Part shown: positions 1 to 9,500 of the stretch, piece by piece
How the letters are laid out: every line of letters starts with the position of its first letter
How positions within the stretch are numbered: the stretch's first letter is position 1
Origin: Gracilibacteraceae bacterium
GTDB lineage: Bacteria > Bacillota > Desulfitobacteriia > Desulfitobacteriales > Syntrophobotulaceae
Length of the DNA stretch: 23,107 bases
Reading direction: 5' to 3'
NCBI GenBank assembly: GCA_031263945.1
Contig: JAISEW010000040.1
Location: forward strand, 1-23,107
The notes under the pieces: model-generated
What the model saw: only the letters and a program-made list of their open reading frames with translations
The model's database searches: none
What the model was told of the DNA's origin: nothing
Translations under genes and position numbers: made by a program

Positions 1-116
1 ACCCGCTCATCACGAAGATCTACGCTGATTTTCTGGAAAAACCGAACAGTCACCGGGCGCATGAACTGCTGCACACGGCTTACGCGGCGCGGGAACTGTA
101 TCCGGACGGCGTATGA
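1..116 (+). CDS. [FeFe]-hydrogenase, C-terminal end (partial)
   Basis: Only the last 37 codons are inside the window; the gene enters from the left and ends at TGA 114-116. The peptide, with segments KIYADFLEKPNSH and AHELLHTAY, matches the small-subunit-like C-terminal segment (Fe_hyd_SSU) of group A [FeFe]-hydrogenases, where an S-H-x-A-H-x-L-L-H-T-x-Y pattern is typical. The family reduces protons with electrons from ferredoxin and/or NADH in the cytoplasm of fermenters. The H-cluster cysteines lie outside the window, so the subtype cannot be judged. The next gene starts 7 bases downstream, suggesting one transcript. Confidence 0.82.
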   Translation, partial: PLITKIYADFLEKPNSHRAHELLHTAYAARELYPDGV

Positions 117-123
117 GGGCCGT

Positions 124-1134
124 GTGAGCGCGGGCCGCTATTCCCGGCAGGAACGTTTTGCCGGTCTCGGCGCCGCCGGTCAGGAAAAACTCAGCCGGGC
201 GCGGGTGGCGGTCGTCGGCCTTGGCGCCCTGGGGACGGTTGTCGCCGGCAGCCTTTGCCGCGCGGGCGTCGGGTTTTTGCGTCTCATCGACAGGGATTAT
301 GTGGAATTGAGCAATTTGCCGCGGCAGACGCTTTTTACGGAGGACGACGCGCGGGAGGAGACGCCCAAGGCGGTCGCGGCCGCCCGGCGTTTGGCGGCGG
401 TAAACTCCGGCGCGGCATTGGAGCCGGTGGTGGCGGACGTCAACGCCGGCAATATTGAGCGCCTGATTGGCGACGTGGATCTGGCGCTGGACGGCAGCGA
501 TAATTTTGAGATCCGTTATTTGCTGAACGAAGCCTGCCACAAGCTGGCGCGGCCCTGGATTTACAGCGGCGCGCTGGGCGCGGAGGGCGGGACGATGAAT
601 ATCCTGCCGGGCGGACCCTGTCTGCGCTGTCTGGCGCCGGTCGTTCCGGCGCCGGGTTCGTATCCGACCTGCGCCACCTCCGGTGTGCTGAACATGGTCA
701 CGGGCGTCGTCGCTTTGTATGAAGCGGTCGAGGCCGTGAAGATCCTGACCGGTTCGCCCGCCGTCTCCCGCTCTTATTTATCGGTGGATCTTTGGCGGGG
801 AACGGAGCGCCGGGCGCGGATAGAGCGCAACCCGGACTGCCCTGTCTGCGGCCGCGGCGAGTACGAATTTCTGACTCGCGGCCGCGATACTTACGGCGTC
901 AGCCTCTGCGGGCAGGAGGCCGTCCAGATCGTGCCCGGGACCCCGGCGGAGCTGGATCTGCCGGCGCTGGCCGCGGAACTAAGTCATGTGGGCGCGGTAA
1001 AACTGACGCCTTTCATGCTCAGTTTTGACGGGCCGGTCTCGTTTCGGCTTTTTCCGGACGGACGGGCGATGATCCGGAAAGTGACGACGGTCGCGGCCGC
1101 CAAATCCGTATACGCCGAATATATAGGATTATAG
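124..1134 (+). CDS. ThiF/MoeB/HesA-family E1-like adenylyltransferase
   Basis: A 336-residue E1-like enzyme; the family adenylates the C-terminal glycine of a ubiquitin-like sulfur carrier (ThiS or MoaD type) for thiamine or molybdopterin synthesis. Visible: an N-terminal RYSRQERF motif, the nucleotide loop GLGALG (about residues 32-37), DRDYVELSNLPRQ, DGSDNFEIRYLLNEAC, two zinc-type CxxC pairs (CLRC and CPVC), and a Cys in the TCATSGVL segment where MoeB/ThiF proteins carry the catalytic Cys. A C-terminal extension of about 80 residues starts near SLCGQEAVQI. I chose GTG 124 because GAGG (115-118) lies 5 bases upstream; a longer frame from ATG 61 would overlap the hydrogenase end. No carrier protein gene is in the window, so the substrate (ThiS, MoaD or other) cannot be assigned. 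Confidence 0.88.
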   Translation: MSAGRYSRQERFAGLGAAGQEKLSRARVAVVGLGALGTVVAGSLCRAGVGFLRLIDRDYVELSNLPRQTLFTEDDAREETPKAVAAARRLAAVNSGAALEPVVADVNAGNIERLIGDVDLALDGSDNFEIRYLLNEACHKLARPWIYSGALGAEGGTMNILPGGPCLRCLAPVVPAPGSYPTCATSGVLNMVTGVVALYEAVEAVKILTGSPAVSRSYLSVDLWRGTERRARIERNPDCPVCGRGEYEFLTRGRDTYGVSLCGQEAVQIVPGTPAELDLPALAAELSHVGAVKLTPFMLSFDGPVSFRLFPDGRAMIRKVTTVAAAKSVYAEYIGL

Positions 1135-1149
1135 GAGCAAAATCAGAAG

Positions 1150-2142
1150 ATGACGCTGAGAGAGATGACCGAACAGGAAGAAGACGCGCGTTTGTCGCCT
1201 TTTGCCGCCAAAAGCCGGGAGGCCGAGAGGGAAAGGCCGGAGGAAAAATGCCCCGTCCGCACGGAATACCAGCGGGATCGCGACCGCATTTTGCACAGCA
1301 AACCGTTTCGCCGCCTGACCCGCAAAACGCAGGTGTACATCGCGCCGGCCGGCGATCATTACCGGACGCGCCTGACGCACAGTTTGGAGGTTTCGCAGAT
1401 CTGCCGCACGATCGGCCGCGGTCTCCGGCTGAACGAGGATCTGATCGAAGCCGTCGCCCTGGGTCATGACGTGGGCCACACGCCGTTCGGGCATGTGGGC
1501 GAGGAAGCCCTGCGGGAACAGCTCGGGCATTTTGAGCATAACGAACAGTCCGTGCGCATATTGACGGCGCTGACCGGAGACGGACGCGGCCTGAACCTCA
1601 CCCGGGCCGTGCTGGACGGCGTCCTCTGCCATACGGGGCCGCAGACCCCGGCCACTTTGGAGGGCCAGGTGGTCAAAACCGGCGACCGTATCGCTTATCT
1701 CTGCCATGATTACGACGACGCGCTGCGGGCCAAGATCCTCAGTCCCGCCGATCTGCCCGCCGCTGTCCGCTCCGGTGTCGGCGACGTCCCCTCCCGCATG
1801 ATCAACGCCTTAGTCACGGATATGATCGTCTCCTCCGCCGGCCGTTCCGCCATCGCCCAATCCCCGGAAATGGCGGCGCGCATGGCCGAGTTCCGCGCTT
1901 TTATGTTTGAACGCGTTTATATGGGCGCCCGGCTCCGGACGGAGCGCGACAAGGGCAAACGGGTGGTCGCCCTGCTGTTCGGCTATTATATGGAGCATCC
2001 GGAGCTTTTGCCGGAAAACTATCTCATCTGGGCGAAGGGCGACCGGCAGCGGGCGGTCGCGGATTATATCGCCGGCTTAACGGATAATTACGCCCTGCAT
2101 ATTTTTCAGGAGCTCTTTCTGCCGCAGGAGTTGTCGCGCTAA
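1150..2142 (+). CDS. dgt: dGTPase-like HD-domain triphosphohydrolase
   Basis: A 330-residue protein of the deoxyguanosinetriphosphate triphosphohydrolase-like family, which hydrolyses dNTPs (classically dGTP) to the nucleoside and tripolyphosphate. The signature block FRRLTRKTQVYIAP is followed by RTRLTHSLEV (His77), the HD pair in GHDVGHTPFGH (His106, Asp107) and the distal Asp in TGDRIAYLCHDYDDA (about Asp179), which together form the metal site. Length is usual for the shorter bacterial form. AGGAG at 1133-1137 lies 12 bases before ATG 1150, slightly far. It begins 15 bases after the ThiF-like gene, so the two are probably co-transcribed. Real substrate preference in this subfamily varies and cannot be read from sequence. 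Confidence 0.93.
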   Translation: MTLREMTEQEEDARLSPFAAKSREAERERPEEKCPVRTEYQRDRDRILHSKPFRRLTRKTQVYIAPAGDHYRTRLTHSLEVSQICRTIGRGLRLNEDLIEAVALGHDVGHTPFGHVGEEALREQLGHFEHNEQSVRILTALTGDGRGLNLTRAVLDGVLCHTGPQTPATLEGQVVKTGDRIAYLCHDYDDALRAKILSPADLPAAVRSGVGDVPSRMINALVTDMIVSSAGRSAIAQSPEMAARMAEFRAFMFERVYMGARLRTERDKGKRVVALLFGYYMEHPELLPENYLIWAKGDRQRAVADYIAGLTDNYALHIFQELFLPQELSR

Positions 2143-2167
2143 AGCGCGAACGTCAGGAGGTTATGAC

Positions 2168-2413
2168 ATGCGATACAACAATTTTCCGGGAACAAGCCTG
2201 AAAGTGTCGGCCCTGAGCCTTGGGGCGATGATGTTCGGCGGCCAGACCAGCGAAGCGGACAGTCTTGCCGTTATGGACTGCGCTTATGAACGCGGCGTAA
2301 ATTTTTGGGACACCGCTTCGCTGGAAGGGCCGGAGCTGGGCGCGGAGGTGCTGGAAGCCTGCGACGCCGTATGGCGCTCCTTGGCGGGGACGCGCTTCGG
2401 ATATAACCGGTAA
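2168..2413 (+). pseudogene. aldo/keto reductase remnant with internal deletion
   Basis: An 81-residue frame with a good ribosome site (AGGAGG 2155-2160, ATG 2168). Residues 1-52 match the N-terminus of an aldo/keto reductase: MRYNNFPGTSLKVSALSLG, MMFGGQTSEADS and GVNFWDTA, which holds the strand carrying the first catalytic Asp. The frame then jumps directly, near base 2325, to what looks like the extreme C-terminus of the same family (EVLEACDAVWRSLAGTRFGYNR). About 230-260 residues, including the catalytic Tyr, Lys and His and most of the NADPH site, are absent. I read this as an in-frame internal deletion leaving a non-functional stub that is probably still expressed. It follows the dGTPase gene by 25 bases. 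Confidence 0.75.
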
Positions 2414-2522
2414 TTTAATTTGCATGCCGCTTTTTTTGCATGGCGCGAAAAAAATACGCGCGATCTCCCGGCGCGGGACTTCCTCACAGGCGGCTCGCTT
2501 GAGTCCTCATTGATTCATTGAT
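2414..2522. other. convergent intergenic gap
   Basis: A 109-base gap between the plus-strand aldo/keto reductase remnant and the minus-strand addA end. It contains A/T runs (around 2432-2438 and 2449-2455) and a short tandem TGATTCAT repeat overlapping the addA stop (2511-2525). I see no convincing stem-loop terminator for either strand. Confidence 0.4.
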
Positions 2523-3827
2523 TCATCCGTCGTCAAACAATTCCGCCCAGGCTTTCTTCAGGCGCGCCGCCGGCACTTCCACGCTTTGGCGGCGGGAAAC
2601 GGAATACAGCAGGCAGACTTCGTTGGGCCGCCCGGTCAATTGGCTGACCGCCCGGTGGTAAACAGCCATCTGGGGAGCGTATCTTTTCAGGAGGACGTTT
2701 TCCCAATACGGCACGTCAATAACGTCCGTCTTATAATCCAGCAAAAAACGCCGGCCGGCGGCGTCCTCGCCCATGAGGTCGATCACGCCCTGCACGAGCA
2801 CCGGCCCGGCCCTGTGTTCCACCCGCAGGAGGAAAGGGGCTTCCCGGCGCAGGTTCCGGCCGCGGAACAAATAGGCGCCGAGATCACCGCTCAGGCAATC
2901 CCTGAGCAGAGCGTAATCCAGGCTGCCTTCCTGTTCCGGCGTCAAAAGCTGCCGCTGCCTGAGCGTCTCGCCCAGCTCCGCCAGCAAAGCCGTCTGCCTG
3001 TCCGCCGCCGCCGGCCAGGTTTCGCGCCAGGCGGTCAGGGGGATGTGCTGCAGGAATAAATGCGCCGCGCTTCCTTTTTCCGCCGGCGTCAATTCCCGGA
3101 CGCCGCCCAGAAAAAGCGGCCGGGCGAAAACATGCGCCGTCCGCTCCCCGCCGCCGGTCCCGGCCGTCAAGTCCGAGCCGCTCTCCTGATCCGCTGTCCA
3201 GGGGTAGGTCTCTTTCAGCCGGGAAACCGTGGTCTTGATAAAAGGCTCCGTTTCCCGCGGCGGCCGGATCATCGGAAGCGTTTCCTTCCCCTCCGCTCCG
3301 CCCGCCGGCTCGGTCTCCGGCTCGTCCGCCGCGCCGCCGTCCGCGCCCAGAGCGCCCCGCAGCATTTCCCCCCACTGCTCCGGGGTGTCCAGCACATGAG
3401 TCTGCCAGCCCTCGGAGTCTTCTCCCGCCAAAATAAGCCAGGTCAGATAATTATCCGCCAGAGCGACCTTGCCGGGAGTCAGGGGAACGATCCGCCTTTC
3501 TTCCCGCGCCTGAGCCAGCGTGTCGCGCATATGCGAGCCGCTCCCCAGCAAAAAGAGTTTTTCCCGCGCTCTGGTCATCGCCACATAGAGGACGCGCATT
3601 TCCTCCGCCAGCGCGTCGTCGGCCAGGCGATATTTGACCGCCTTATACTGGAAAGTGTCGCAGAACACATGCCCTTCCCGCTCCATGCTGCGGAGACCGG
3701 CGCCCAGATCCTTATGCAGGAGCATTTTCCCCCAGGTGTCCCGCCGGTTGAACTTCCGGCCCAGCCCGACGAGAAAAACGATGGGATATTCCAGCCCTTT
3801 GGCGGCGTGGACCGTGGACAGGCGCAC
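2523..3827 (-). CDS. addA: AddA C-terminal part (helicase motifs V-VI and nuclease), after in-frame TGA
   Basis: The 434-residue downstream part of AddA, in the same frame as the upstream part and separated from it only by the TGA at 3858-3860 and ten further codons. It carries helicase motif V (VRLSTVHAAKGLEYPIVF), motif VI (VAMTRAREKLFLLG), a long middle region, and the RecB-type nuclease core GVIDLMG...FLLDYKTD (Asp near residue 1147 of the joined protein). If made separately it would need the GTG at 3827 or similar, but I see no ribosome site there, and the fragment would lack the Walker A and B motifs. Joined length would be about 1217 residues, normal for AddA, so nothing else has been lost. 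Either the gene is newly inactivated, or the TGA is a sequence error or is read through. Confidence 0.85.
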   Translation of the reverse strand: MRLSTVHAAKGLEYPIVFLVGLGRKFNRRDTWGKMLLHKDLGAGLRSMEREGHVFCDTFQYKAVKYRLADDALAEEMRVLYVAMTRAREKLFLLGSGSHMRDTLAQAREERRIVPLTPGKVALADNYLTWLILAGEDSEGWQTHVLDTPEQWGEMLRGALGADGGAADEPETEPAGGAEGKETLPMIRPPRETEPFIKTTVSRLKETYPWTADQESGSDLTAGTGGGERTAHVFARPLFLGGVRELTPAEKGSAAHLFLQHIPLTAWRETWPAAADRQTALLAELGETLRQRQLLTPEQEGSLDYALLRDCLSGDLGAYLFRGRNLRREAPFLLRVEHRAGPVLVQGVIDLMGEDAAGRRFLLDYKTDVIDVPYWENVLLKRYAPQMAVYHRAVSQLTGRPNEVCLLYSVSRRQSVEVPAARLKKAWAELFDDG

Positions 3828-3857
3828 ATGATCGCCGTCCGGCGCGCCGGAGAGTTT

Positions 3858-3860
3858 TCA
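3858..3860 (-). other. addA: in-frame TGA codon splitting addA
   Basis: On the minus strand the codons read CCC GGC AAA ACC TGA AAA CTC TCC GGC. The frame before and after is the same: the two ORF starts at 6176 and 3827 differ by 2349 bases, a multiple of 3. This is therefore one substitution to a stop at codon 773, for example from CGA, GGA or TGG, and not a frameshift. It falls in a poorly conserved linker before motif V. Confidence 0.9.
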
Positions 3861-6176
3861 GGTTTTGCCGGGCGCCGCCGCCAGCAGGTCCCAATAACGC
3901 AAAAACGAATAAAGCCCCTGCAGGCGTCCCGAAGAAAACTGCCGCGCCTGCCGGTAAAATTCCTCCAGGTTTTCCCGGCGGTAGACCCCTCCCGTCATGG
4001 CCTCTGCCACTTCCGGCAGCCCGGTTTCGCCATACAGCCGCCAAATCAGTTCGTCCAGCGGGTAATGGTTCAGCCATTTTCGCCAGCGGGCGTAATCAGC
4101 CAAAAATCTGGATAATTTTTCTAATAAAACCGGCTCGCTCCCCGTCTCCTCCCAAAGGGAAACGGCCGCGCGCAGGGCGTCCCAGAATTCCGTCTCCTGG
4201 CTGGCCGCGCGTATCCGGGCCAGCTCGTCGCCGCTGAGACCGGCGATCGGCGAATGGAGAACGGCGGCCAGCGGGATGTCCTGCCGCGGGTTATCCAAAA
4301 TCCGCAAAAGCGAGAGCATTATCTCCACTTCCGCCGGCCGGTAGGGGACGGAGGCCGCCTCCCCGAAACAGGGGACGCCGAAACGGGCGAACACGTCTTT
4401 ATAAACGCTCATCTGGCTGCCGCCGCTGCGCATGAGTACGGCGATATCGGCGTAAGCCGCCGGGCGGTAAGCACTCCGGCCGCGGTCGAAAACCACCGCC
4501 GCCGCCCGCCCGCCCGCGGGCCGCACCAAGTCCAAAATACGGCCGGCCGTATATATGGCTTCCGTTTCCGCGTGTTTCACCGTATCCTCATTCCGGCTGA
4601 GGGCCTGGAGGGCGGGCGGGTCAAACCAGCAGCATTCCACCGGCCCGGCCGCGGTCCTCTCGCCTGCCGGCGGCGGCGGGTAAGGCGCGCCGTATATCAG
4701 CGCTTCCCGCTCGCCGTAGTCTATTTCCCCGGCCTCCTCGCTCATGACGGCGGAAAAAACCGTGTTGACGCCCGCCACGATCTCCGGGCGGCTGCGGAAG
4801 TTTTGCCGCAGCAGGGCGACCTGCTCATAATCGCGGTATTTTTGCAGGAACAGGCCGGGGTCGGCCCGGCGGAAACGGTATATGCTCTGTTTGACGTCGC
4901 CGACCAGGAAAAAATCGGCCTCCCCGGCCGCCAGCTCTAAAATGCGCTCCTGCACGCCGTTGATATCCTGATATTCGTCCACCAGCACCTGCCGGAACAG
5001 GCCGGCGGGAAAATCCGGGGCCGAGAGCAGTTTGACGGTCCAATGCTCCAAATCGTTGTAATCCATGATATTCAGTTCCAGCTTTCGCCGGCGGAAAGCG
5101 GCCATGAAACGCGCCGTCCACTCCGCCAGAGCGCGGGCCAGAGCCGCGCAGCCCGCCGCCGCTTCCGCCTGAGCCGGCAGCGGCCAGGCGGCAAACTCCC
5201 GGCACGTTTCCCGCCACAGTTTTTTCGCGCGGTTCCGTAAATCCTGCGTCTTTTTTTGCAGCGTATAAAAAAGGGCGCGTTTTTCCTTATCCCAGGCGAG
5301 AAGCGGCTTCGCCTGGGGCAGCCGCCGGAAAATATCCTCCGCCCATTTTTCGGTAAAATCAATTTCCCGCTCGGTCAAAGCGGTCAGTTTTTGTTCCACC
5401 GCCCGCGCTTCCAGGCGCAGCGCCGTCAGATAAGCCGCGGGGCCCGCCGGCAGCTCGGCCAGATGACAGGCCAGACGCAGACAATCGCCGGCGCTTTCCA
5501 ACTGACGCCGCATATGCCGGCGGACGGCCGCTCCCCACGGCTGAGCCAGCAGATCCTCCGCCTGCAGCTCATAAGGGTCGGGCAGGCGGCGCAGCCAGTC
5601 TTCCGGCGCAGGCTCGTTGACGGCAAAATCATACAGCGCCTCGATCTGGGCCAGAAAAGGCCGGTCGTCAAAACCGTCCGTCGCGTAACGAACCAGCTCC
5701 CGCATCTCGGGGCCGCGCTCGCTGTAATATTCCTCCGCCACGGCCGCCAGCGCTTCCTCTTTGACGACGGCGCCTTCCCGTTCGTCGACGAGACGGAAAT
5801 CCGGTTTCAGGCCGATCAAAAAAGCGTACCGCCGCAGCAGGCGCAGACAAAAGGAATGGAGCGTCGTTATCTCCGCCTGAGGCAGCAAAGACAGCTGTCC
5901 CATGACGCGCGGCAGCCTGTCCGGCCGCGTTTCCTCAGTCAGAGCTTTATCCAAGGCCAGACGGACGCGCTCCTGCATCTCCGCCGCCGCCGCCCGGGTA
6001 AAAGTGACCACGAGTATTTCGTCCAGATCCACCGGGTCTTCGTCGCGCAACAAAAGACGCAGCACCCGCTCCGCCAGCACCGCCGTTTTGCCCGAACCCG
6101 CCGCCGCCGCCACCAGCAGGCGGCCGGGTGTCTCGATTGCCCGCTGCTGCTCCTCAGTCCAGCCGATCGTCCCCAT
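3858..6176 (-). CDS. addA: AddA N-terminal part (helicase motifs I-IV), ends at premature TGA
   Basis: AddA is the helicase-nuclease subunit of the AddAB complex, which resects double-strand DNA ends for RecA-dependent repair. This 772-residue part has the Q-motif region (WTEEQQRAIE), Walker A (GSGKT, residues 27-31), motif Ia, the Walker B-like DEYQDIN, FLVGDVKQSIYRFRRADP (motif III) and LRQNFRSR (motif IV). It stops at PGKT-TGA, just before motif V. Start ATG 6176 lies 5 bases after the stop of the DUF1992 gene, so translation is probably coupled. addB, normally the neighbouring gene, is not in the window. On its own this part should not be a working helicase, because motifs V and VI and the nuclease are on the other side of the stop. 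Confidence 0.9.
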   Translation of the reverse strand: MGTIGWTEEQQRAIETPGRLLVAAAAGSGKTAVLAERVLRLLLRDEDPVDLDEILVVTFTRAAAAEMQERVRLALDKALTEETRPDRLPRVMGQLSLLPQAEITTLHSFCLRLLRRYAFLIGLKPDFRLVDEREGAVVKEEALAAVAEEYYSERGPEMRELVRYATDGFDDRPFLAQIEALYDFAVNEPAPEDWLRRLPDPYELQAEDLLAQPWGAAVRRHMRRQLESAGDCLRLACHLAELPAGPAAYLTALRLEARAVEQKLTALTEREIDFTEKWAEDIFRRLPQAKPLLAWDKEKRALFYTLQKKTQDLRNRAKKLWRETCREFAAWPLPAQAEAAAGCAALARALAEWTARFMAAFRRRKLELNIMDYNDLEHWTVKLLSAPDFPAGLFRQVLVDEYQDINGVQERILELAAGEADFFLVGDVKQSIYRFRRADPGLFLQKYRDYEQVALLRQNFRSRPEIVAGVNTVFSAVMSEEAGEIDYGEREALIYGAPYPPPPAGERTAAGPVECCWFDPPALQALSRNEDTVKHAETEAIYTAGRILDLVRPAGGRAAAVVFDRGRSAYRPAAYADIAVLMRSGGSQMSVYKDVFARFGVPCFGEAASVPYRPAEVEIMLSLLRILDNPRQDIPLAAVLHSPIAGLSGDELARIRAASQETEFWDALRAAVSLWEETGSEPVLLEKLSRFLADYARWRKWLNHYPLDELIWRLYGETGLPEVAEAMTGGVYRRENLEEFYRQARQFSSGRLQGLYSFLRYWDLLAAAPGKT

Positions 6177-6181
6177 CCGCT

Positions 6182-6505
6182 CTATCGGCCTTTCTTGTTT
6201 TTTTCCCGCAAAATCCGGTAATGTGTCTCCGCGAAACGGAGACGGCGCCGTAAAAGGCGCCGCTCCTCCTCATCTCCGGCCGCGTCATACCGGCGGCGGA
6301 GTTCGTCCATATCGCGCAATATCTGTACTTCCGGCGGAACCAGCCGGGCGTTTTTCAGCACCTTATAAGTCAGGCGCAGTTCCGGGCTCACGGCGCTTAA
6401 AGCGTCCGGCGGCAGCGGCTGGCCTTTTCCGGGCAAACCGTCAAATTCTCTGTCCGCGATCGCCTGTTTTATACGCTCCAAGGCCAATTCGGTAAAAACA
6501 TCCAT
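6182..6505 (-). CDS. DUF1992 (DnaJ-homologue subfamily C member 28-like) protein
   Basis: A 107-residue protein matching the DUF1992 family: VFTELALERIKQAIADREFDGLPGKGQPL and the later block LRLTYKVLKNARLVPPEVQI are characteristic. The domain occurs in human DNAJC28 and in many small bacterial proteins; its molecular role is not established. There is no J domain here. The second half is rich in Arg, Glu and Lys and probably forms a charged helix. I chose ATG 6505; a TTG at 6517 would add four residues, and neither has a clear ribosome site. It lies 32 bases after nifJ and 5 before addA, so it is probably the middle gene of a three-gene transcript. Confidence 0.85.
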   Translation of the reverse strand: MDVFTELALERIKQAIADREFDGLPGKGQPLPPDALSAVSPELRLTYKVLKNARLVPPEVQILRDMDELRRRYDAAGDEEERRLLRRRLRFAETHYRILREKNKKGR

Positions 6506-6537
6506 TTTATGCAACAATTACCACGAACGCGTCCGGT

Positions 6538-9500
6538 TCAGGCCGTCGTCTCCGACCACTCCTGTTCCGCCAGCCTTTTATATGACTCGTAGCGTTCTTT
6601 GGCAAAACGCTCCGCGCCTTTGAACAGCTGTTCGGCTGAATCAGGGAACGTGTTGAGCAAAGAAGTGTAGCGCACTTCCGACATGATGAAATCCTGGAAG
6701 GAGACCGACGGGGGTTTGGAGTCCAGGGCGAACGGATTTTTCCCCTCGTTTTTCAGGGCGGGGTTGTAACGGTAAAGGTGCCAGTAGCCGGCTTCCACCG
6801 CCCGTTTGGACTGCTGGACGCTTTGGGCCATACCGGCTTTGATGCCGTGGTTGATGCAGGGAGCGTAGGCGATAATGAGGGAGGGGCCGTCGTAAGCCTC
6901 GGCTTCCTGGATCGCTTTCAGCGTTTGACTATAGTTGGCGCCTAGGGCGACCTGAGCCACATAAACATAGCCATAACTCATCATCATCAGGCCCAGATCC
7001 TTTTTGCGGATCTCTTTGCCCGCCGCTTGGAATTTGGCCACCGCCGCGCCGGGCGTGGACTTGGAGGACTGGCCGCCGGTGTTGGAATACACTTCCGTGT
7101 CCACGACAAAGATATTGACGTTGTCTCCGGAGGCCAGCACATGGTCGAGACCGCCGAAGCCGATGTCATAGGCCCAGCCGTCGCCGCCGATGATCCACTG
7201 CGAGCGTTTGACCAGATAGCCGCGGTTGTCCCAGACGGCTTTCAGATCCGGCTGGGTTTGGTCCGCTTTTTCCAGGGCGGCGCGGACTTTGGCCGCCGCG
7301 GTCCGGGAGGCGTCGCCCTGGTCCTTGGCGGCGAGCCATTCCTCAAAGGCGGCTTTCAGCTCCCCATCCGCTCCGGCGGCGACGGCGGCCCGCATCTGCT
7401 GGGCGATCTTTTCCCGGATCTTCTCCGAACCGAGGTGCATCCCATAGCCGTATTCGGCGTTATCCTCGAACAGGGAATTCGCCCAGGTCGGGCCTTGCCC
7501 CTTTTCGTTCACGGTATAAGGCACGGACGGCGCGCTGCCGCCCCAGATCGAGGTGCAGCCCGTCGCGTTGGCGATCATCATGCGGTCGCCGAAAAGCTGG
7601 GTGATGAGCTTGATATACGGCGTTTCGCCGCAGCCGGGGCAGGCGCCGCTGAACTCCAGGAGCGGCTGGACGAACTGGCTGTTTTTCACCGTGTATTTAT
7701 TGGTTATGCGGTCGGATTTATTGGGGAGCGTCGTCGCGTACCGCCAGAGCGGGGCCTGGGTCTCCGTCTGTTCCGCCGTGTGTTTCATGACGAGAGCCTT
7801 GGTTTTGGCGGAGCAGATCTCGGCGCAGTTGGCGCAGCCCGTGCAATCGAGCGGGCTCACCTGCACCCGGAAGCGCAGGCCGGCCAGTTCGCGCCCCACC
7901 GCTTTGACGCCGGTGAATCCCTCCGGCGCCGCCGCCGCTTCCTCCTCGGTGAACAGGAAAGGCCTGATGGCGGCGTGAGGACAAACATAGGAACATTGGT
8001 TGCATTGGACGCAGTTTTCCGGGATCCACTGCGGCACGGCGGTGGCGATGCCGCGTTTTTCGTAAGCCGTCGTCCCGGAGGGGAAGGTGCCGTCCTCATA
8101 ACCTTTAAAAGCGCTGGTCGGCAAAGTGTTGCCTTCCTGGGCGGCCATGACGCGCACGATATTTTTGATAAAAGCCGGGTCGCTTTTTTCGCCGAGGAAA
8201 ATGCCCTTGCCGGCGTCCGCGCCGCTCCAAGCCGCCGGCACGTCCACCGGCGTCAGCGCGTTCAGGCCGGCCTCGATACATTTGTAGTTCTTGTCGACGA
8301 TATCCTGGCCTTTTTTGCCGTAAGTTTTCAAGACCGAATCCTTCAGATACTGCTCGGCTTCGTCCACGGGGATGACTTTGGTCAGCTTAAAGAAAGCCGC
8401 CTGCATGATCATATTGATACGGCCGCCCATCCCGGCTTCCTGAGCGATTTTGACCGCGTCGATGATATAAAATTTCGCTTTTTTATCCGCGACGGCTTTT
8501 TTCAGCGAATCCGGCAGTTTCGCCTCCAGATCGCCCGGCGCCCACTCGCAGTTCAGGACGAACGTACCGCCCGGTTTCAGGGCTTTAAGCAGATTGTATT
8601 TATCCACATAGGACTGATTGTGACAGGCGATATAATCGGCGTTGTTGACGAGATAGGGGGCCTGGATGGCCGATTTGCCGAAACGCAGATGCGAAACCGT
8701 CGTCCCGCCCGATTTTTTGCTGTCATAGTCAAAATAAGCCTGCGCGTACATTTCCGTGTGATCGCCGATGATCTTGATCGCCTGCTTGTTCGCTCCGACA
8801 GTGCCGTCGGCTCCCAGGCCCCAGAACTGGCAGCTGATCGTGCCGGCCGGGGTCGTGTCGATTTCTTCTTTGATTGGCAGAGAGGTATGGGAAATATCGT
8901 CCGTAATGCCGATCGTGAAGTGGTTTTTGGGCACGGCTTCCTTCAGGTTTTCATAGACGGCCAGGATCTGCGAGGGGGTCGTGTCCTTGGAGCCAAGCCC
9001 GAAACGCCCGCCGACGATGACGGGTTTTTCCGTCTGGCCGTAGAAAGTCTGCACCGTGTCCAGATAGAGGGGTTCGCCGATGGAACCGGGCTCCTTGGTG
9101 CGTTCCAGCACGGCGATGCTTTTTACGGTTTTGGGGAAAGCGGCCAGGAATTTGTCGGCGGCAAAAGGACGGAAGAGCCGCACGCGCACGAGCCCGACTT
9201 TTTCGCCTTTAGCCAGCAGAGCGTTGATGGTTTCCACGACGGTGTCCCCGACCGACCCCATCGCCACGATGACACGCTCGGCGTCCGGAGCGCCGTAGTA
9301 TTGATACAGGCGGTACTCCCGCCCCGTGATCTCCTTATAGCGTTTCATGCAATCTTCCACTATGCCGGGGACGGCTTCGTAAAAGGGGTTGGCGGCTTCT
9401 CTTCCCTGGAAATAAATGTCAGGATTTTCCGCCGTGCCGCGCAGCACCGGGTGTTCCGGATGCAGGGCTCTGTCACGGAAAGCCTGGATCGCTTCCTGAT

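Noticed and set aside
61..123. ATG 61 as start of the ThiF-like gene
   Set aside because: It overlaps the conserved C-terminus of the hydrogenase in another frame; GTG 124 has a ribosome site and matches the family's normal N-terminus.
3858..3860. Selenocysteine or TGA-recoded codon in addA
   Set aside because: AddA has no known selenocysteine, no convincing structure was seen after the codon, and TGA terminates hydrogenase, nifJ and carA in this window.
5256..6221. Long plus-strand frame opposite addA
   Set aside because: Arg/Gln-rich shadow of the addA coding strand; no ribosome site or recognisable domain.
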